Origin: an uncultured Bacteroidales bacterium
GTDB taxonomy: Bacteria; Bacteroidota; Bacteroidia; Bacteroidales; Paludibacteraceae
Length of the DNA stretch: 64,000 nt
Assembly (NCBI GenBank): GCA_902800525.1
Contig: CADCEV010000002.1
Location: 159,695-223,694, forward strand
Direction: 5' to 3'
Part shown: one piece after another, positions 52,201 to 59,163 of the stretch
How positions within the stretch are numbered: the first letter of the stretch is position 1
How the letters are laid out: every line of letters starts with the position of its first letter
Position numbers and translations under genes: made by a program
The notes under the pieces: model-generated
What the model was told of the DNA's origin: nothing
Database searches by the model: none
Seen by the model: the letters and a program-made list of their open reading frames with translations, nothing else

Positions 52201-52711
52201 CAAACGATACACCGTTACGATTGAGCGCTGCTCAAAGAACTACAAGTGGTCCGACCAAATCTGCGCCGGACAACAGAGCTACGAAGGACACGGATTCTCT
52301 CTCTCTGCAAGCGAACTGCCCAATAAACCCGGCAATAGCAAAGCCTTTAAACGTGTAGGATTGGCGGAAATAGGCTGCGATAGTACCATTACCCTCACGC
52401 TCAGCGTTTTAGCCAGTGACACGATTGATATGTCACCTATCACGATCCAAGAGACGAATCTGCCGTACCAAGTGGATGATTACTACACCGTACCGGTAGG
52501 GGCAATAGATAATGTAATAGCTGTTGTGCCGACAGATGAGACGTGTACATTCTATCGCTATTTCATCACCATTCAGAAAGGCTCCGGAACAAAGACGGAT
52601 AACACAGACGACGCCGTTCCCGCTCGTAAATTCCTTCGCAACGGACAACTTTATATTCTATACAATGGGATAATGTACAATGTACAAGGAGGTAAGGTCA
52701 ATGAAAAATAG
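49298..52711 (+). CDS. C10-family cysteine protease (streptopain-like) with adhesin repeat modules
   Basis: 1137 residues. Signal peptide MKREIGIIGLLGIALALSAG, then a Spi-type propeptide (EALTIASQFTTPQGASRM...YAVNTRGGFVLVGADDRLPEVLGYS). The catalytic domain has the nucleophile in GCVATAMAQVMYYHKHP, the His in GGHAFVCDGCD, and FHINWGWGG. Beta domains follow. Residues about 751-1096 hold three copies of the same four-cysteine module as the giant adhesin (ATSYEGYGFSLSAGSLPAPG). The C-terminal motif is KFLRNGQLYILYNG. A GC-rich element codes for NPLFPPLRGGRGGV exactly at the junction of propeptide and mature domain. SpeB, interpain and periodontain are relatives; a role in processing neighbouring adhesins or host proteins is inference. 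Confidence 0.9.
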   Translation: MKREIGIIGLLGIALALSAGVRTPQEALTIASQFTTPQGASRMRARASEASSVIADSAAAYYAVNTRGGFVLVGADDRLPEVLGYSDQASFDPDNLSPEFRYWMQCYEEELSQITNPLFPPLRGGRGGVSVSPLLSSTWNQSSPYNDLAPLYNETGGKCVTGCVATAMAQVMYYHKHPNMGTGSHQYLWVCTNPVGKSATLSANFGQTTYNWASMIDSYKSGYTTQQASAVATLMYHCGVSIDMGYGQSSGAYTEKVPVALKDYFGYDANYQRIQKKMYPADSLNAIIAAELKAQRPVIVSGHNDEGGHAFVCDGCDNRGYFHINWGWGGSNDGYYLLTALNPGKSQGIGGTTKGYNKGTSFFIGLQPAKSGTPKAIPQLATTNFTVSSESFSRSTAFSVSITQLENYGMTNFSGSYGVALYDEDETKVVTVLKQVDNYSLNAGYHRTGAATLSSIKIPSSVAAGTYHLCCVYKDANYGWMRMMCTEDDYYRTLILSSTNVSFMANDAEPVLTLTKALAFPQGTNTDSIPKSGIPVSFAVKNTGGTFRGDISARIYQGDFAKGQYEISDSVVIRYNQTFNSALQQTFASSLKLDTEYKMKLCWRAGSSDSWHDFTPASYGTLSFKLYDPDYHLSLTDTIHFDRNDSVPRHNANLHYAIRNTGAAFDGEIQLSFYQSSFIKGRITKAVHVGTNETLEGAFSGPLEQVAGTYTVELRYRETGGEWQEFIDVNNYNLGLITAVVVEVPPVEKVYVDAICEDATSYEGYGFSLSAGSLPAPGGSKDFVRASKDAEGRDSIITLTLNVTKGDTIIVPVEVAYTDLPYEADTYYTVPANTPIGFYEHTEKAGEGCTFHRYEVTVTNCRTPYAFAQIVCEGHGGYEGYGFTIAADDMPALSNSKQYKRTGINAQGCDSVISLTLTMQKNDTTAKSTKIYLSRDELPYEQDAYYTVPVDAPDGIFDTVVNTTGCSYKRYTVTIERCSKNYKWSDQICAGQQSYEGHGFSLSASELPNKPGNSKAFKRVGLAEIGCDSTITLTLSVLASDTIDMSPITIQETNLPYQVDDYYTVPVGAIDNVIAVVPTDETCTFYRYFITIQKGSGTKTDNTDDAVPARKFLRNGQLYILYNGIMYNVQGGKVNEK
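49652..49684 (+). repeat. GC-rich palindromic element, copy 6 (in the C10 protease gene)
   Basis: TTTCCCCCTCTGAGAGGGGG then CCGGGGGGGTGTC, in frame as FPPLRGGRGGVS. A further pyrimidine-rich run (TCTCCCCCCTCCTCTCC) follows. Confidence 0.7.
52686..52693 (+). promoter_or_regulatory. Strong Shine-Dalgarno site inside the C10 gene end
   Basis: AAGGAGGT lies 7 bp before the ATG at 52701. It selects this start over the in-frame ATG at 52680 and is unusual in a window where most genes lack a clear Shine-Dalgarno sequence. Confidence 0.7.
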
Positions 52712-54344
52712 ATTACTCATAGGATTACTGCTGATGACGCTTCCGCTGGGGGCGAATGTGAAGCGTGAGAGCCGTCATTTCATCACCGCGGAAGCCGGAG
52801 TCGGCTATTCCGCGCTGCTCAATAACTCCGATATAGGGCGCTCGGCAGGACTCGTCGGTGGCAAACTGCAAGTCGGATACGAGTGGAATTACCGCAAACT
52901 CATCGTCCATACCGGCTTGGAGTTCGCGATGCTTTCCAATACGTCGGTGGCTAATCCTTTCGTGTTGGAGACCCCTTACACGCAAGGCTTGCCTTCCGGA
53001 CTCAGCATGACCCAGCATTTCGATTTCCAGTCCTACAAAGCGACTCAGCTCATGGGACAGGTGAATATACCTATTCAGGCAGGTATGGTCTTCTCCGACC
53101 GCTATTATTTCCTTGCCGGCGCGCGGATCGGATTGCCGCTGATGCACTCCGCCTCCACTACGGCGCAGGTCAATACGTACCTTACCGACCCCTATCTCAT
53201 CGGTAATATCCATACCGTGCCGGTACACGACGCCTATACATCTACCGAGAAAGCCTCTTTCCCTTGGGCGTCGAATATCGTCAATGCGCAAGTGTCCGCC
53301 GAGTTCGGCGTGGTTCTCAATTCGTTCTTCGACAAGTCCTCCCAAACGACGGGCAAAGGAAAGGGAAAAGGCAAAGGTAAAGGCCGTACCTCCAACGCGA
53401 AGCGTTCTACCACTTCAAACAAAGGCAAACAAGCTCAAACCACTCCCCAAATCCTTTACCGTGTGGGCGTTTTTGCGGACTATGGGGTCACTTCGTGCTT
53501 CAAGCAGTCAGCCACGCCGGGCACACTGGTCTCTGTTGCCGAACCCCGCCAGATGACTTTCAACGACTATTTCGCAGTTGCGAACAAGCCGGTTAATTCA
53601 CTCCTCGTCGGAGTCAAGTTCGCCGTCCTCTTCCAACTCAACCAGCCCAAACCCGAGAAACCGCTGCCGTCGTATTTCGATATCTATATCGCAGATGCTT
53701 CTACGGGCAGTCCTGTTCCGGCTTCACTCGCTATCTACGAGCATGCCAAGAACAAGACAACTACCAAGTCCGTTCGTAATGGCCATCTGAAGTATCGCGC
53801 GAAGGATGGCGACTATACCTTCACCGCCACCAACGAGCAATACCTGCCCGCTTCGCAGGACGCTTCTATCGCCGGAGAAGATGTAACCGAGACGATCCAA
53901 CTCGCTCTTACGCCCAAACCGCAACCTGTGGTCATCGATACGCCGGTGGTCGATATACCTATTGCGGTAGGTACCAAAGTGGTACTCCATAACCTCTTCT
54001 TTGCTACCAACAAGACGACGATCCTGCCGGAGTCGAAAGAGGCGTTGGATGATCTCTCCGCTTTCATGGCATCTCACCCGCAAGTGGGGATCCGTATCAC
54101 CGGTCATACCGACAATGTGGGTTCCGTTCAGGCGAACCAGATCCTCTCGGAAGGACGTGCAAACGCTGTGCGTGACGAACTCATCCGGCGTGGTGTAGCC
54201 CCCGACCGTATCGAAGCCGATGGTAAGGGTGAATCCGAGCCTATTGCGGACAACGCTACCGAAGAAGGACGTGCCAAGAACCGTCGTGTCGAGTTCATCA
54301 TCATCTCCACCGGCGATGAAGACATCGAACAACTCCGCGAGTAA
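52701..54344 (+). CDS. OmpA-family outer-membrane protein, last gene of the island
   Basis: 547 residues from the ATG at 52701, overlapping the protease gene by 11 bp. Signal peptide MKNRLLIGLLLMTLPLGA. An N-terminal beta-barrel (FITAEAGVGYSALLNN...LQVGYEWNYRKLIVHTGLEFAML) contains a Gly-Lys run (TTGKGKGKGKGKGR, about residue 218) followed by a Ser/Thr/Lys-rich loop. A short carboxypeptidase-regulatory-like beta domain (YFDIYIADASTGSPVPASLAIYEH) follows. The C-terminal OmpA domain (LFFATNKTTILPESKEALDDL...ITGHTDNVGS...LSEGRANAVRDEL...AKNRRVEF) should bind peptidoglycan. It may anchor the island's surface proteins or form the pore beside them; this is inferred from operon position. Confidence 0.9.
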   Translation: MKNRLLIGLLLMTLPLGANVKRESRHFITAEAGVGYSALLNNSDIGRSAGLVGGKLQVGYEWNYRKLIVHTGLEFAMLSNTSVANPFVLETPYTQGLPSGLSMTQHFDFQSYKATQLMGQVNIPIQAGMVFSDRYYFLAGARIGLPLMHSASTTAQVNTYLTDPYLIGNIHTVPVHDAYTSTEKASFPWASNIVNAQVSAEFGVVLNSFFDKSSQTTGKGKGKGKGKGRTSNAKRSTTSNKGKQAQTTPQILYRVGVFADYGVTSCFKQSATPGTLVSVAEPRQMTFNDYFAVANKPVNSLLVGVKFAVLFQLNQPKPEKPLPSYFDIYIADASTGSPVPASLAIYEHAKNKTTTKSVRNGHLKYRAKDGDYTFTATNEQYLPASQDASIAGEDVTETIQLALTPKPQPVVIDTPVVDIPIAVGTKVVLHNLFFATNKTTILPESKEALDDLSAFMASHPQVGIRITGHTDNVGSVQANQILSEGRANAVRDELIRRGVAPDRIEADGKGESEPIADNATEEGRAKNRRVEFIIISTGDEDIEQLRE

Positions 54345-54382
54345 TAACAACTCCGCGCGTGATTCTCCCTGTCCTTCTCATT

Positions 54383-54422
54383 AAATGAAACAGGGTCCCC
54401 GTGTGGAGACCCTTTTTCATTT
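54383..54422. terminator. Bidirectional terminator between the island and tRNA-Ser(UGA)
   Basis: AAATGAAA-C-AGGGTC (54383-54397) faces GACCCT-T-TTTCATTT (54408-54422), with A/T tracts on both sides. Confidence 0.8.
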
Positions 54423-54425
54423 AGG

Positions 54426-54510
54426 CGGAAAGAGAGGGATTCGAACCCCCGGTACCTTTCAGTACTTCGGTTTTCAAGACCGACGCAATAGACCACTCTG
54501 CCATCTTTCC
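54426..54510 (-). tRNA. tRNA-Ser (anticodon UGA)
   Basis: 85 nt on the minus strand, starting GGAAAGATGGCAGAGTGG. Acceptor GGAAAGA with TCTTTCC, anticodon loop CTTGAAA (UGA), a long variable arm (AAGTACTGAAAGGTACC) and T-loop GGTTCGAAT. No encoded CCA. Confidence 0.96.
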
Positions 54511-54558
54511 TTTCGCTAAAAAAGTAACATATAAGTTCAATTTTTGCGAAATCGGGTG

Positions 54559-54590
54559 CAAAGGTACAACATTTTTTGCACATATGCAAG
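54559..54590 (-). promoter_or_regulatory. Promoter of tRNA-Ser(UGA)
   Basis: On the minus strand CTTG (54590-54587), 20 bp, TACCTTTG (54566-54559), with CATATGTG and an A-tract in the spacer. Confidence 0.8.
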
Positions 54591-54667
54591 TTTTTAGGCA
54601 TTTTTTTTTGAAAAAAAGCGATTTTGCTTAATGAACTGTTTTTTTTCTTTAAGTCCAAAACGTTTCA

Positions 54668-54714
54668 AAATGTTCCAAAATTAATTTTTCTTTTTGGAAT
54701 ATTTTGGAACATTT
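54668..54714. repeat. 14-bp perfect inverted repeat in the tRNA-uxaB gap
   Basis: AAATGTTCCAAAAT (54668-54681) and ATTTTGGAACATTT (54701-54714) are separated by 19 bp that contain a further TTTTGGAA. The divergent interval 54511-54883 otherwise holds only promoters and the 54785 hairpin. Confidence 0.8.
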
Positions 54715-54784
54715 GATCCCCCCATATCGGCGAGCGTTCATATAAACCGGGCGATAGTATCGTCCGGCCTCCTAAAAAAATCGA

Positions 54785-54812
54785 GAAAAAGCGCATTTTT
54801 TTGCGCTTTTTC
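54785..54812. repeat. Hairpin abutting the uxaB promoter
   Basis: GAAAAAGCGC (54785-54794) and GCGCTTTTTC (54803-54812) are perfect 10-bp arms with an 8-nt T-rich loop. The right arm overlaps the first base of the -33 box. It could be a terminator for upstream transcription or an operator. Confidence 0.75.
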
Positions 54813-54843
54813 TTGCATATGTCAAAAAAAAGCAGTACCTTTG
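54812..54843 (+). promoter_or_regulatory. uxaB promoter
   Basis: CTTG (54812-54815), 20 bp, TACCTTTG (54836-54843). The spacer contains CATATGTC and eight A, then GCAG, identical in its core to the 642-gene promoter. Confidence 0.82.
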
Positions 54844-54883
54844 TAGCCGCAAAATCATTTAATCATTAAATATACATATCATT

Positions 54884-56419
54884 ATGGCAAAAAAAGCATT
54901 GAACAAGTGGACCGCGCCGAAGAGCGTTGCTCCCGAGAAGATCATTCAGTTTGGCGAGGGTAACTTCCTCCGCGCTTTCGTGGATTGGATTGTATGGAAC
55001 ATGAACGCAAAGACGAACTTCAACGGTTCGGTAGCTGTTGTTCAGCCGATCGACAAAGGTATGGTAGAGTGGTTGAACGGACAGGACTGCTTGTATCACG
55101 TGAACCTCCAAGGTCGTTTGGACGGCAAGGCAGTAAACTCGTTGGAGCGTATTGATGTCATCAGCCGTGCGCTCAACCCCTATTCGCAGAACTGGGCATT
55201 CATGGCACTCGCTGAGCAACCGGAAATCCGTTTCGTCATCTCGAACACCACCGAGGCAGGTATCACTTTCGATGATTCCTGTAAGTTCACCGACGCACCG
55301 GCTTCTTCCTATCCGGGCAAACTCGTTCAGCTCCTCTTCCGCCGCTACAAGACCTTCAACGGCGATCCGACCAAGGGTCTCATCTTCATGCCGTGTGAGC
55401 TGATCTTCCTCAACGGTCACCACCTCAAAGACTGCATCCGCAAGTATATCGAGCTTTGGAAAGACGATTTCGGAGCAGACTACGAAGGATTCAAAGAGTG
55501 GTTTGAGAAATACAACTACGTTTGCGCTACCCTCGTGGACCGTATCGTACCGGGCTTCCCCCGCAAAGACATCGCAGAGATCCAGGAGAAAGTGGGCTAC
55601 AACGACAACCTCGTTGTACAGGCTGAGATCTTCCACCTCTGGGTAATCGAGAAACCGGAGAATATGTCTATCGCTGAACTCGAGGCGGAATTCCCGGCTA
55701 ATAAAGCTGGTCTGAACGTCCTCATCGCCGAGAGCGAGAAACCGTACCACGAGCGTAAGGTAACCCTCCTCAACGGTCCTCACACCGTGCTTTCACCGGT
55801 AACATACCTCTCCGGCGTGAACATCGTTCGCGACGCTTGCAACCACGAGATCCTCGGCAAGTATATCCACAAAGTGATGTTCGACGAGCTCCTCGAGACC
55901 CTCAACCTGCCGAAAGAAGAGCTGAAGGCTTACGGCGAGAGCGTATTGGAGCGTTTCAACAACCCGTACGTAGATCACCAGGTAACATCGATCATGCTCA
56001 ACTCCTTCCCGAAATTCGAGACACGCGACCTGCCGGGATTGAAGACCTATCTGGAGCGCAAGGGCGAACTGCCGAAAGGCCTCGTTCTCGGTCTCGCTGC
56101 TATCATCGAGTACTACAAGGGCGGTGTTCGTGAGGACGGAGCTCCGATCCAACCGAACGATGCACAGGAGATCATGGACCTCTTGAAAGAACTCTGGGCT
56201 ACCGGCGATACCCGCAAAGTGGCTGAAGGCGTGCTCGGCGCTACCGACATCATTTGGAAAGAGTCTAAAGAGGACCTCAATAAGATCCCGGGTCTCACCG
56301 ACCTTGTTGAACTCTACCTCAACTCCATCGAGTCTATCGGCATGCTCAATACCGTGCAGGCTATGCTCGCTGTGGACAAAGTAGATGACGTCATCGCTAA
56401 AATCAAAAGCCTCTTTTAA
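54884..56419 (+). CDS. uxaB: Tagaturonate reductase (altronate oxidoreductase)
   Basis: 511 residues of the mannitol dehydrogenase/polyol-specific long-chain dehydrogenase family. N-terminal Rossmann region (IIQFGEGNFLRAFVDWIVWNMN), the central NTTEAGITF, VDRIVPGFPRKDI, and the catalytic-domain motif KVTLLNGPHTVLSP with the Lys/Asn/His of the family. UxaB reduces D-tagaturonate to D-altronate with NADH in galacturonate breakdown. The paired uxaA, 142 bp downstream, takes the next step, which favours UxaB over fructuronate reductase (UxuB). Cytoplasmic, with its own promoter at 54812. Confidence 0.93.
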   Translation: MAKKALNKWTAPKSVAPEKIIQFGEGNFLRAFVDWIVWNMNAKTNFNGSVAVVQPIDKGMVEWLNGQDCLYHVNLQGRLDGKAVNSLERIDVISRALNPYSQNWAFMALAEQPEIRFVISNTTEAGITFDDSCKFTDAPASSYPGKLVQLLFRRYKTFNGDPTKGLIFMPCELIFLNGHHLKDCIRKYIELWKDDFGADYEGFKEWFEKYNYVCATLVDRIVPGFPRKDIAEIQEKVGYNDNLVVQAEIFHLWVIEKPENMSIAELEAEFPANKAGLNVLIAESEKPYHERKVTLLNGPHTVLSPVTYLSGVNIVRDACNHEILGKYIHKVMFDELLETLNLPKEELKAYGESVLERFNNPYVDHQVTSIMLNSFPKFETRDLPGLKTYLERKGELPKGLVLGLAAIIEYYKGGVREDGAPIQPNDAQEIMDLLKELWATGDTRKVAEGVLGATDIIWKESKEDLNKIPGLTDLVELYLNSIESIGMLNTVQAMLAVDKVDDVIAKIKSLF

Positions 56420-56557
56420 TTGACGATTGGACGATTGACGAGGTACGATTGATTGACGATTGAAGGAATTAGATGATTGTCAGCAACGTAAATCGTAAAT
56501 CCCGCGTAGCGGACAATCGTACATAAATCGTAAATCGTAAATTTGTAAATCGTAAAT
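56419..56557. repeat. uxaB-uxaA spacer made of heptamer-like repeats
   Basis: It starts on the last base of the uxaB stop: AATTGAC, GATTGGA, CGATTGA, CGAGGTA, CGATTGA and further ACGATTG units, then CGTAAAT repeats (56487-56500 and 56529-56557) up to 5 bp before the uxaA ATG. Units are interrupted by small indels and a CCCGCGTAGCGG palindrome-like core. Confidence 0.65.
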
Positions 56558-56561
56558 TATT

Positions 56562-58043
56562 ATGACTAATGTCTTAAAAATCAATCCGGCGGATAATGTG
56601 GTGGTAGCAATACAACCGCAAACCGCCGGTGCGGTTATTGAAGTGGACGGCAAGCAAATCACAGTCCTCGAGGACGTGCCTGCCGGACACAAAATAGCCA
56701 TCACCGATCTCGCTGAGGGCGAGAACGTCATCAAGTACGGTTTCCCGATCGGTCATGCGAAAGAGGCGAAGAAAGCCGGCTCGTGGATGAACGAGAACAA
56801 CATCAAAACGAACCTCGCGGGGCTCTTGGAATACGAGTATCACCCCAAAGAGGTCGTTCTCAACATCCCCGACGAGGGACGCACCTTCATGGGCTACCGC
56901 CGCAAAGACGGACAAGTGGGTATCCGCAACGAAGTGTGGATCATCCCGACCGTAGGCTGCGTCAACGGTATTATCCAGAAATGTGCCGAGCGTCTTCGTC
57001 AGGAGACCGGTGCGGACAACATCTTCGCCTTCACCCATAACTACGGTTGCTCGCAGCTCGGCGATGACCACGAGAACACCAAGAAGATCCTCCGCGACAT
57101 GATCCATCATCCGAACGCAGGAGCAATCCTCGTCGTTTCTCTCGGTTGCGAGAACAATCAGCCGGATGTATTCAAACAGTTCTGCGGAGAGATCGACGAA
57201 GAGCGCATTAAATTCGTTACGACCCAGAAGATCGAGGGCGACGAAGTGGAGTACTGCATGCCTATCCTGCGCGAGCTCTATACCAAGACCCAGCACGACA
57301 AACGCGAGCCGATCTCGCTGAGCGAACTGCGCGTCGGTCTGAAATGTGGCGGTTCGGACGGATTCAGCGGTATTACCGCAAACCCGTTACTCGGCATGCT
57401 CTCCGACTGGCTCGTAGCACAAGGCGGTACGACCGTGCTGACCGAAGTACCGGAGATGTTCGGCGCAGAGACGATCCTTATGGACCGCTGTGCGAACAAA
57501 GGCCTCTTCGACCAGACCGTTTCCCTCATCAACGACTTCAAGGACTATTTCCTGTCGCACGGTGAGCCGGTGGGCGAAAACCCGTCTCCGGGTAACAAAG
57601 CCGGTGGTATCTCTACCCTCGAGGACAAAGCACTCGGTTGCACGCAGAAATGCGGCAAATCCCTTGTACGCGGCGTGATGCCTTACGGCGAACGCCTCCA
57701 GGTGAAAGGTCTGAACCTCCTTTCTGCGCCGGGTAATGACCTCGTGGCTTCCACGGCACTCGCTTCCTGCGGATGTCACATGGTACTCTTCACCACCGGA
57801 CGCGGTACACCGTTTGGTACATATGTACCGACCATGAAGATCTCCACCAACACGAACCTCTATAAGAACAAACCGAATTGGATTGATTTCAACGCCGGCG
57901 TCATTGCCGACGGCGAACCGATGGAGGAAGTGGCAAAGCGTTTTGCGGACTTCGTCATCGCGGTAGCCAACGGTACCAGAACCAACAACGAGAAGAACGG
58001 CTACCATGAGATAGCTATCTTCAAAAACGGAGTAACATTATAA
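56562..58043 (+). CDS. uxaA: Altronate dehydratase
   Basis: 493 residues. N-terminal SAF-type domain (NVVVAIQPQTAGAVIEVDGKQITVLEDVPAGHKIAI) and a C-terminal UxaA domain with GYRRKDGQVGIRNEVWIIPTVGCVN, HNYGCSQLGDDHENT, GLKCGGSDGFSGITANP and the Cys-rich ALGCTQKCGKS. The family eliminates water from D-altronate to give 2-keto-3-deoxygluconate and uses Fe2+ or another divalent metal. The length (about 490-500) matches the full fused form. It is probably co-transcribed with uxaB across a 142-bp repeat-filled spacer; the separate DNA repeats might modulate expression. Confidence 0.95.
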   Translation: MTNVLKINPADNVVVAIQPQTAGAVIEVDGKQITVLEDVPAGHKIAITDLAEGENVIKYGFPIGHAKEAKKAGSWMNENNIKTNLAGLLEYEYHPKEVVLNIPDEGRTFMGYRRKDGQVGIRNEVWIIPTVGCVNGIIQKCAERLRQETGADNIFAFTHNYGCSQLGDDHENTKKILRDMIHHPNAGAILVVSLGCENNQPDVFKQFCGEIDEERIKFVTTQKIEGDEVEYCMPILRELYTKTQHDKREPISLSELRVGLKCGGSDGFSGITANPLLGMLSDWLVAQGGTTVLTEVPEMFGAETILMDRCANKGLFDQTVSLINDFKDYFLSHGEPVGENPSPGNKAGGISTLEDKALGCTQKCGKSLVRGVMPYGERLQVKGLNLLSAPGNDLVASTALASCGCHMVLFTTGRGTPFGTYVPTMKISTNTNLYKNKPNWIDFNAGVIADGEPMEEVAKRFADFVIAVANGTRTNNEKNGYHEIAIFKNGVTL

Positions 58044-58065
58044 TAACTAAAAAACCATCACGACA

Positions 58066-58311
58066 ATGAAAAAACTTTTAATTGCATGCGTAGTAGCTAT
58101 GACAGCACTCGCATTTACCTCTTGTGACCCCAATAAGACCCAATGTTGGAAGATCACTCTCCAGTATGAAAGCGGTCAGACCGAAGAGTTCTATTACTGG
58201 GGCTCTGGTGTTGATTCGGATGCCGTGCTTGAGCAATATGCCAGCAGCATGCCGGGTACGAAAGCTACCAAGCAGCAGACTTTCCAGAGCAAGGAGAACT
58301 GCCGCAAGTAA
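58066..58311 (+). CDS. Small putative lipoprotein
   Basis: 81 residues. Lipoprotein signal MKKLLIACVVAMTALAFTSC with Cys at 20, then CWKITLQYESGQTEEFYYWGSG. Two further cysteines, one near the start of the mature part and one at the C-terminus (ENCRK), could form a disulfide. Family not recognised. It starts 22 bp after uxaA and probably shares its transcript, so it may be a pectin-induced envelope protein, or simply a passenger. Confidence 0.75.
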   Translation: MKKLLIACVVAMTALAFTSCDPNKTQCWKITLQYESGQTEEFYYWGSGVDSDAVLEQYASSMPGTKATKQQTFQSKENCRK

Positions 58312-58338
58312 TTGCACAACACGCTCGGCTACTCAATA

Positions 58339-59046
58339 ATGGGAGTGATAGCGAGTCTTATCTATCCTCGTACATGCGCGTTATGCGCGCGATATATAGG
58401 AGAATACAACGCAGGCATTCTATGTGACGAATGCCTGCGTTTGTTACCCCGTACGGAGCAGGCAGCTATCCCGCAAAACGGAACGGAAGGAGCACTCCTC
58501 GGAATAACCAACACCCCTTCCGCCGTCCGCAAAACGATGCACCTGGACCATGCCGCCGCTTATCTCTTCTATGAGAAAGAGCACCCCATAAGGGACTTGA
58601 TTCACCGCATGAAATACGCCGACCGGCCGGAGATAGGGTTTCATTTAGGCAGACAAGCCGCGATGGAGTTCCTGTATGCCGGATTCTTCGATGGCATAGA
58701 TGTGATCATTCCTATGCCGTTGCACCCCAAACGTTTCCGCGAAAGGGGATATAACCAATCGGAGTTTATCGCCCGCGGAATCAGTGAAGTAACCGGTATT
58801 CCGGTGGACACAGACCATGTGTTGCGTGTGCGGGATACACCCAAACAAGCCTTGCAATCCGGCGAAGGACGCAAGACGAATGTAGCCGACGCGTTTGATG
58901 TCCGCTATCCCGAACAGATGTACCATAAGCATATTTTGCTCGTCGATGACCTCATCACTACCGGAGAGACATCCAAGGCCTGTCTGAAAGCCATGAAACG
59001 CTTCAGAGGTGCTAAATTTTCGGTCTTTGCACTCTGTAAAGCGTGA
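58339..59046 (+). CDS. comF: ComF-family phosphoribosyltransferase-like protein
   Basis: 235 residues from the ATG at 58339. A TTG at 58312, right after the lipoprotein stop, would add nine residues, but MGVIASLIYPRTCALC matches the usual start. A zinc-ribbon CALCARYIG...LCDEC is followed by LIHRMKYADRPEIG, PMPLHPKRFRERGYNQSEFIARGI and the PRPP-binding loop ILLVDDLITTGETSKAC. ComF proteins are needed for DNA uptake in competent bacteria, but most Bacteroidota copies are uncharacterised (gntX-like). Confidence 0.92.
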   Translation: MGVIASLIYPRTCALCARYIGEYNAGILCDECLRLLPRTEQAAIPQNGTEGALLGITNTPSAVRKTMHLDHAAAYLFYEKEHPIRDLIHRMKYADRPEIGFHLGRQAAMEFLYAGFFDGIDVIIPMPLHPKRFRERGYNQSEFIARGISEVTGIPVDTDHVLRVRDTPKQALQSGEGRKTNVADAFDVRYPEQMYHKHILLVDDLITTGETSKACLKAMKRFRGAKFSVFALCKA

Positions 59047-59062
59047 TAAATGGCCAAAAAAC

Positions 59063-59097
59063 ATTAAAAATGAAAAATTAAAAATCAAAAATTTGCG
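59063..59097. repeat. 35-bp heptamer array containing the nadB -33 box
   Basis: ATTAAAA, ATGAAAA, ATTAAAA, ATCAAAA, ATTTGCG. The TTTG at 59092-59095 that serves as -33 element is inside the fifth unit. Confidence 0.75.
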
Positions 59098-59123
59098 TAT
59101 TTGCGCAAAAAGCAGTAACTTTG
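59092..59123 (+). promoter_or_regulatory. nadB promoter
   Basis: TTTG (59092-59095), 20 bp, TAACTTTG (59116-59123), 40 bp before the nadB ATG. Confidence 0.82.
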
Positions 59124-59163
59124 TAGCCGCAATAGGTCTTAATGACCAAAAGGTATTGATGAA

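Noticed and set aside
28859..54344. The surface island considered as a recent mobile element
   Set aside because: No integrase, transposase, tRNA-end duplication or flanking direct repeat was found. Repeat-rich genes alone are not evidence of transfer.
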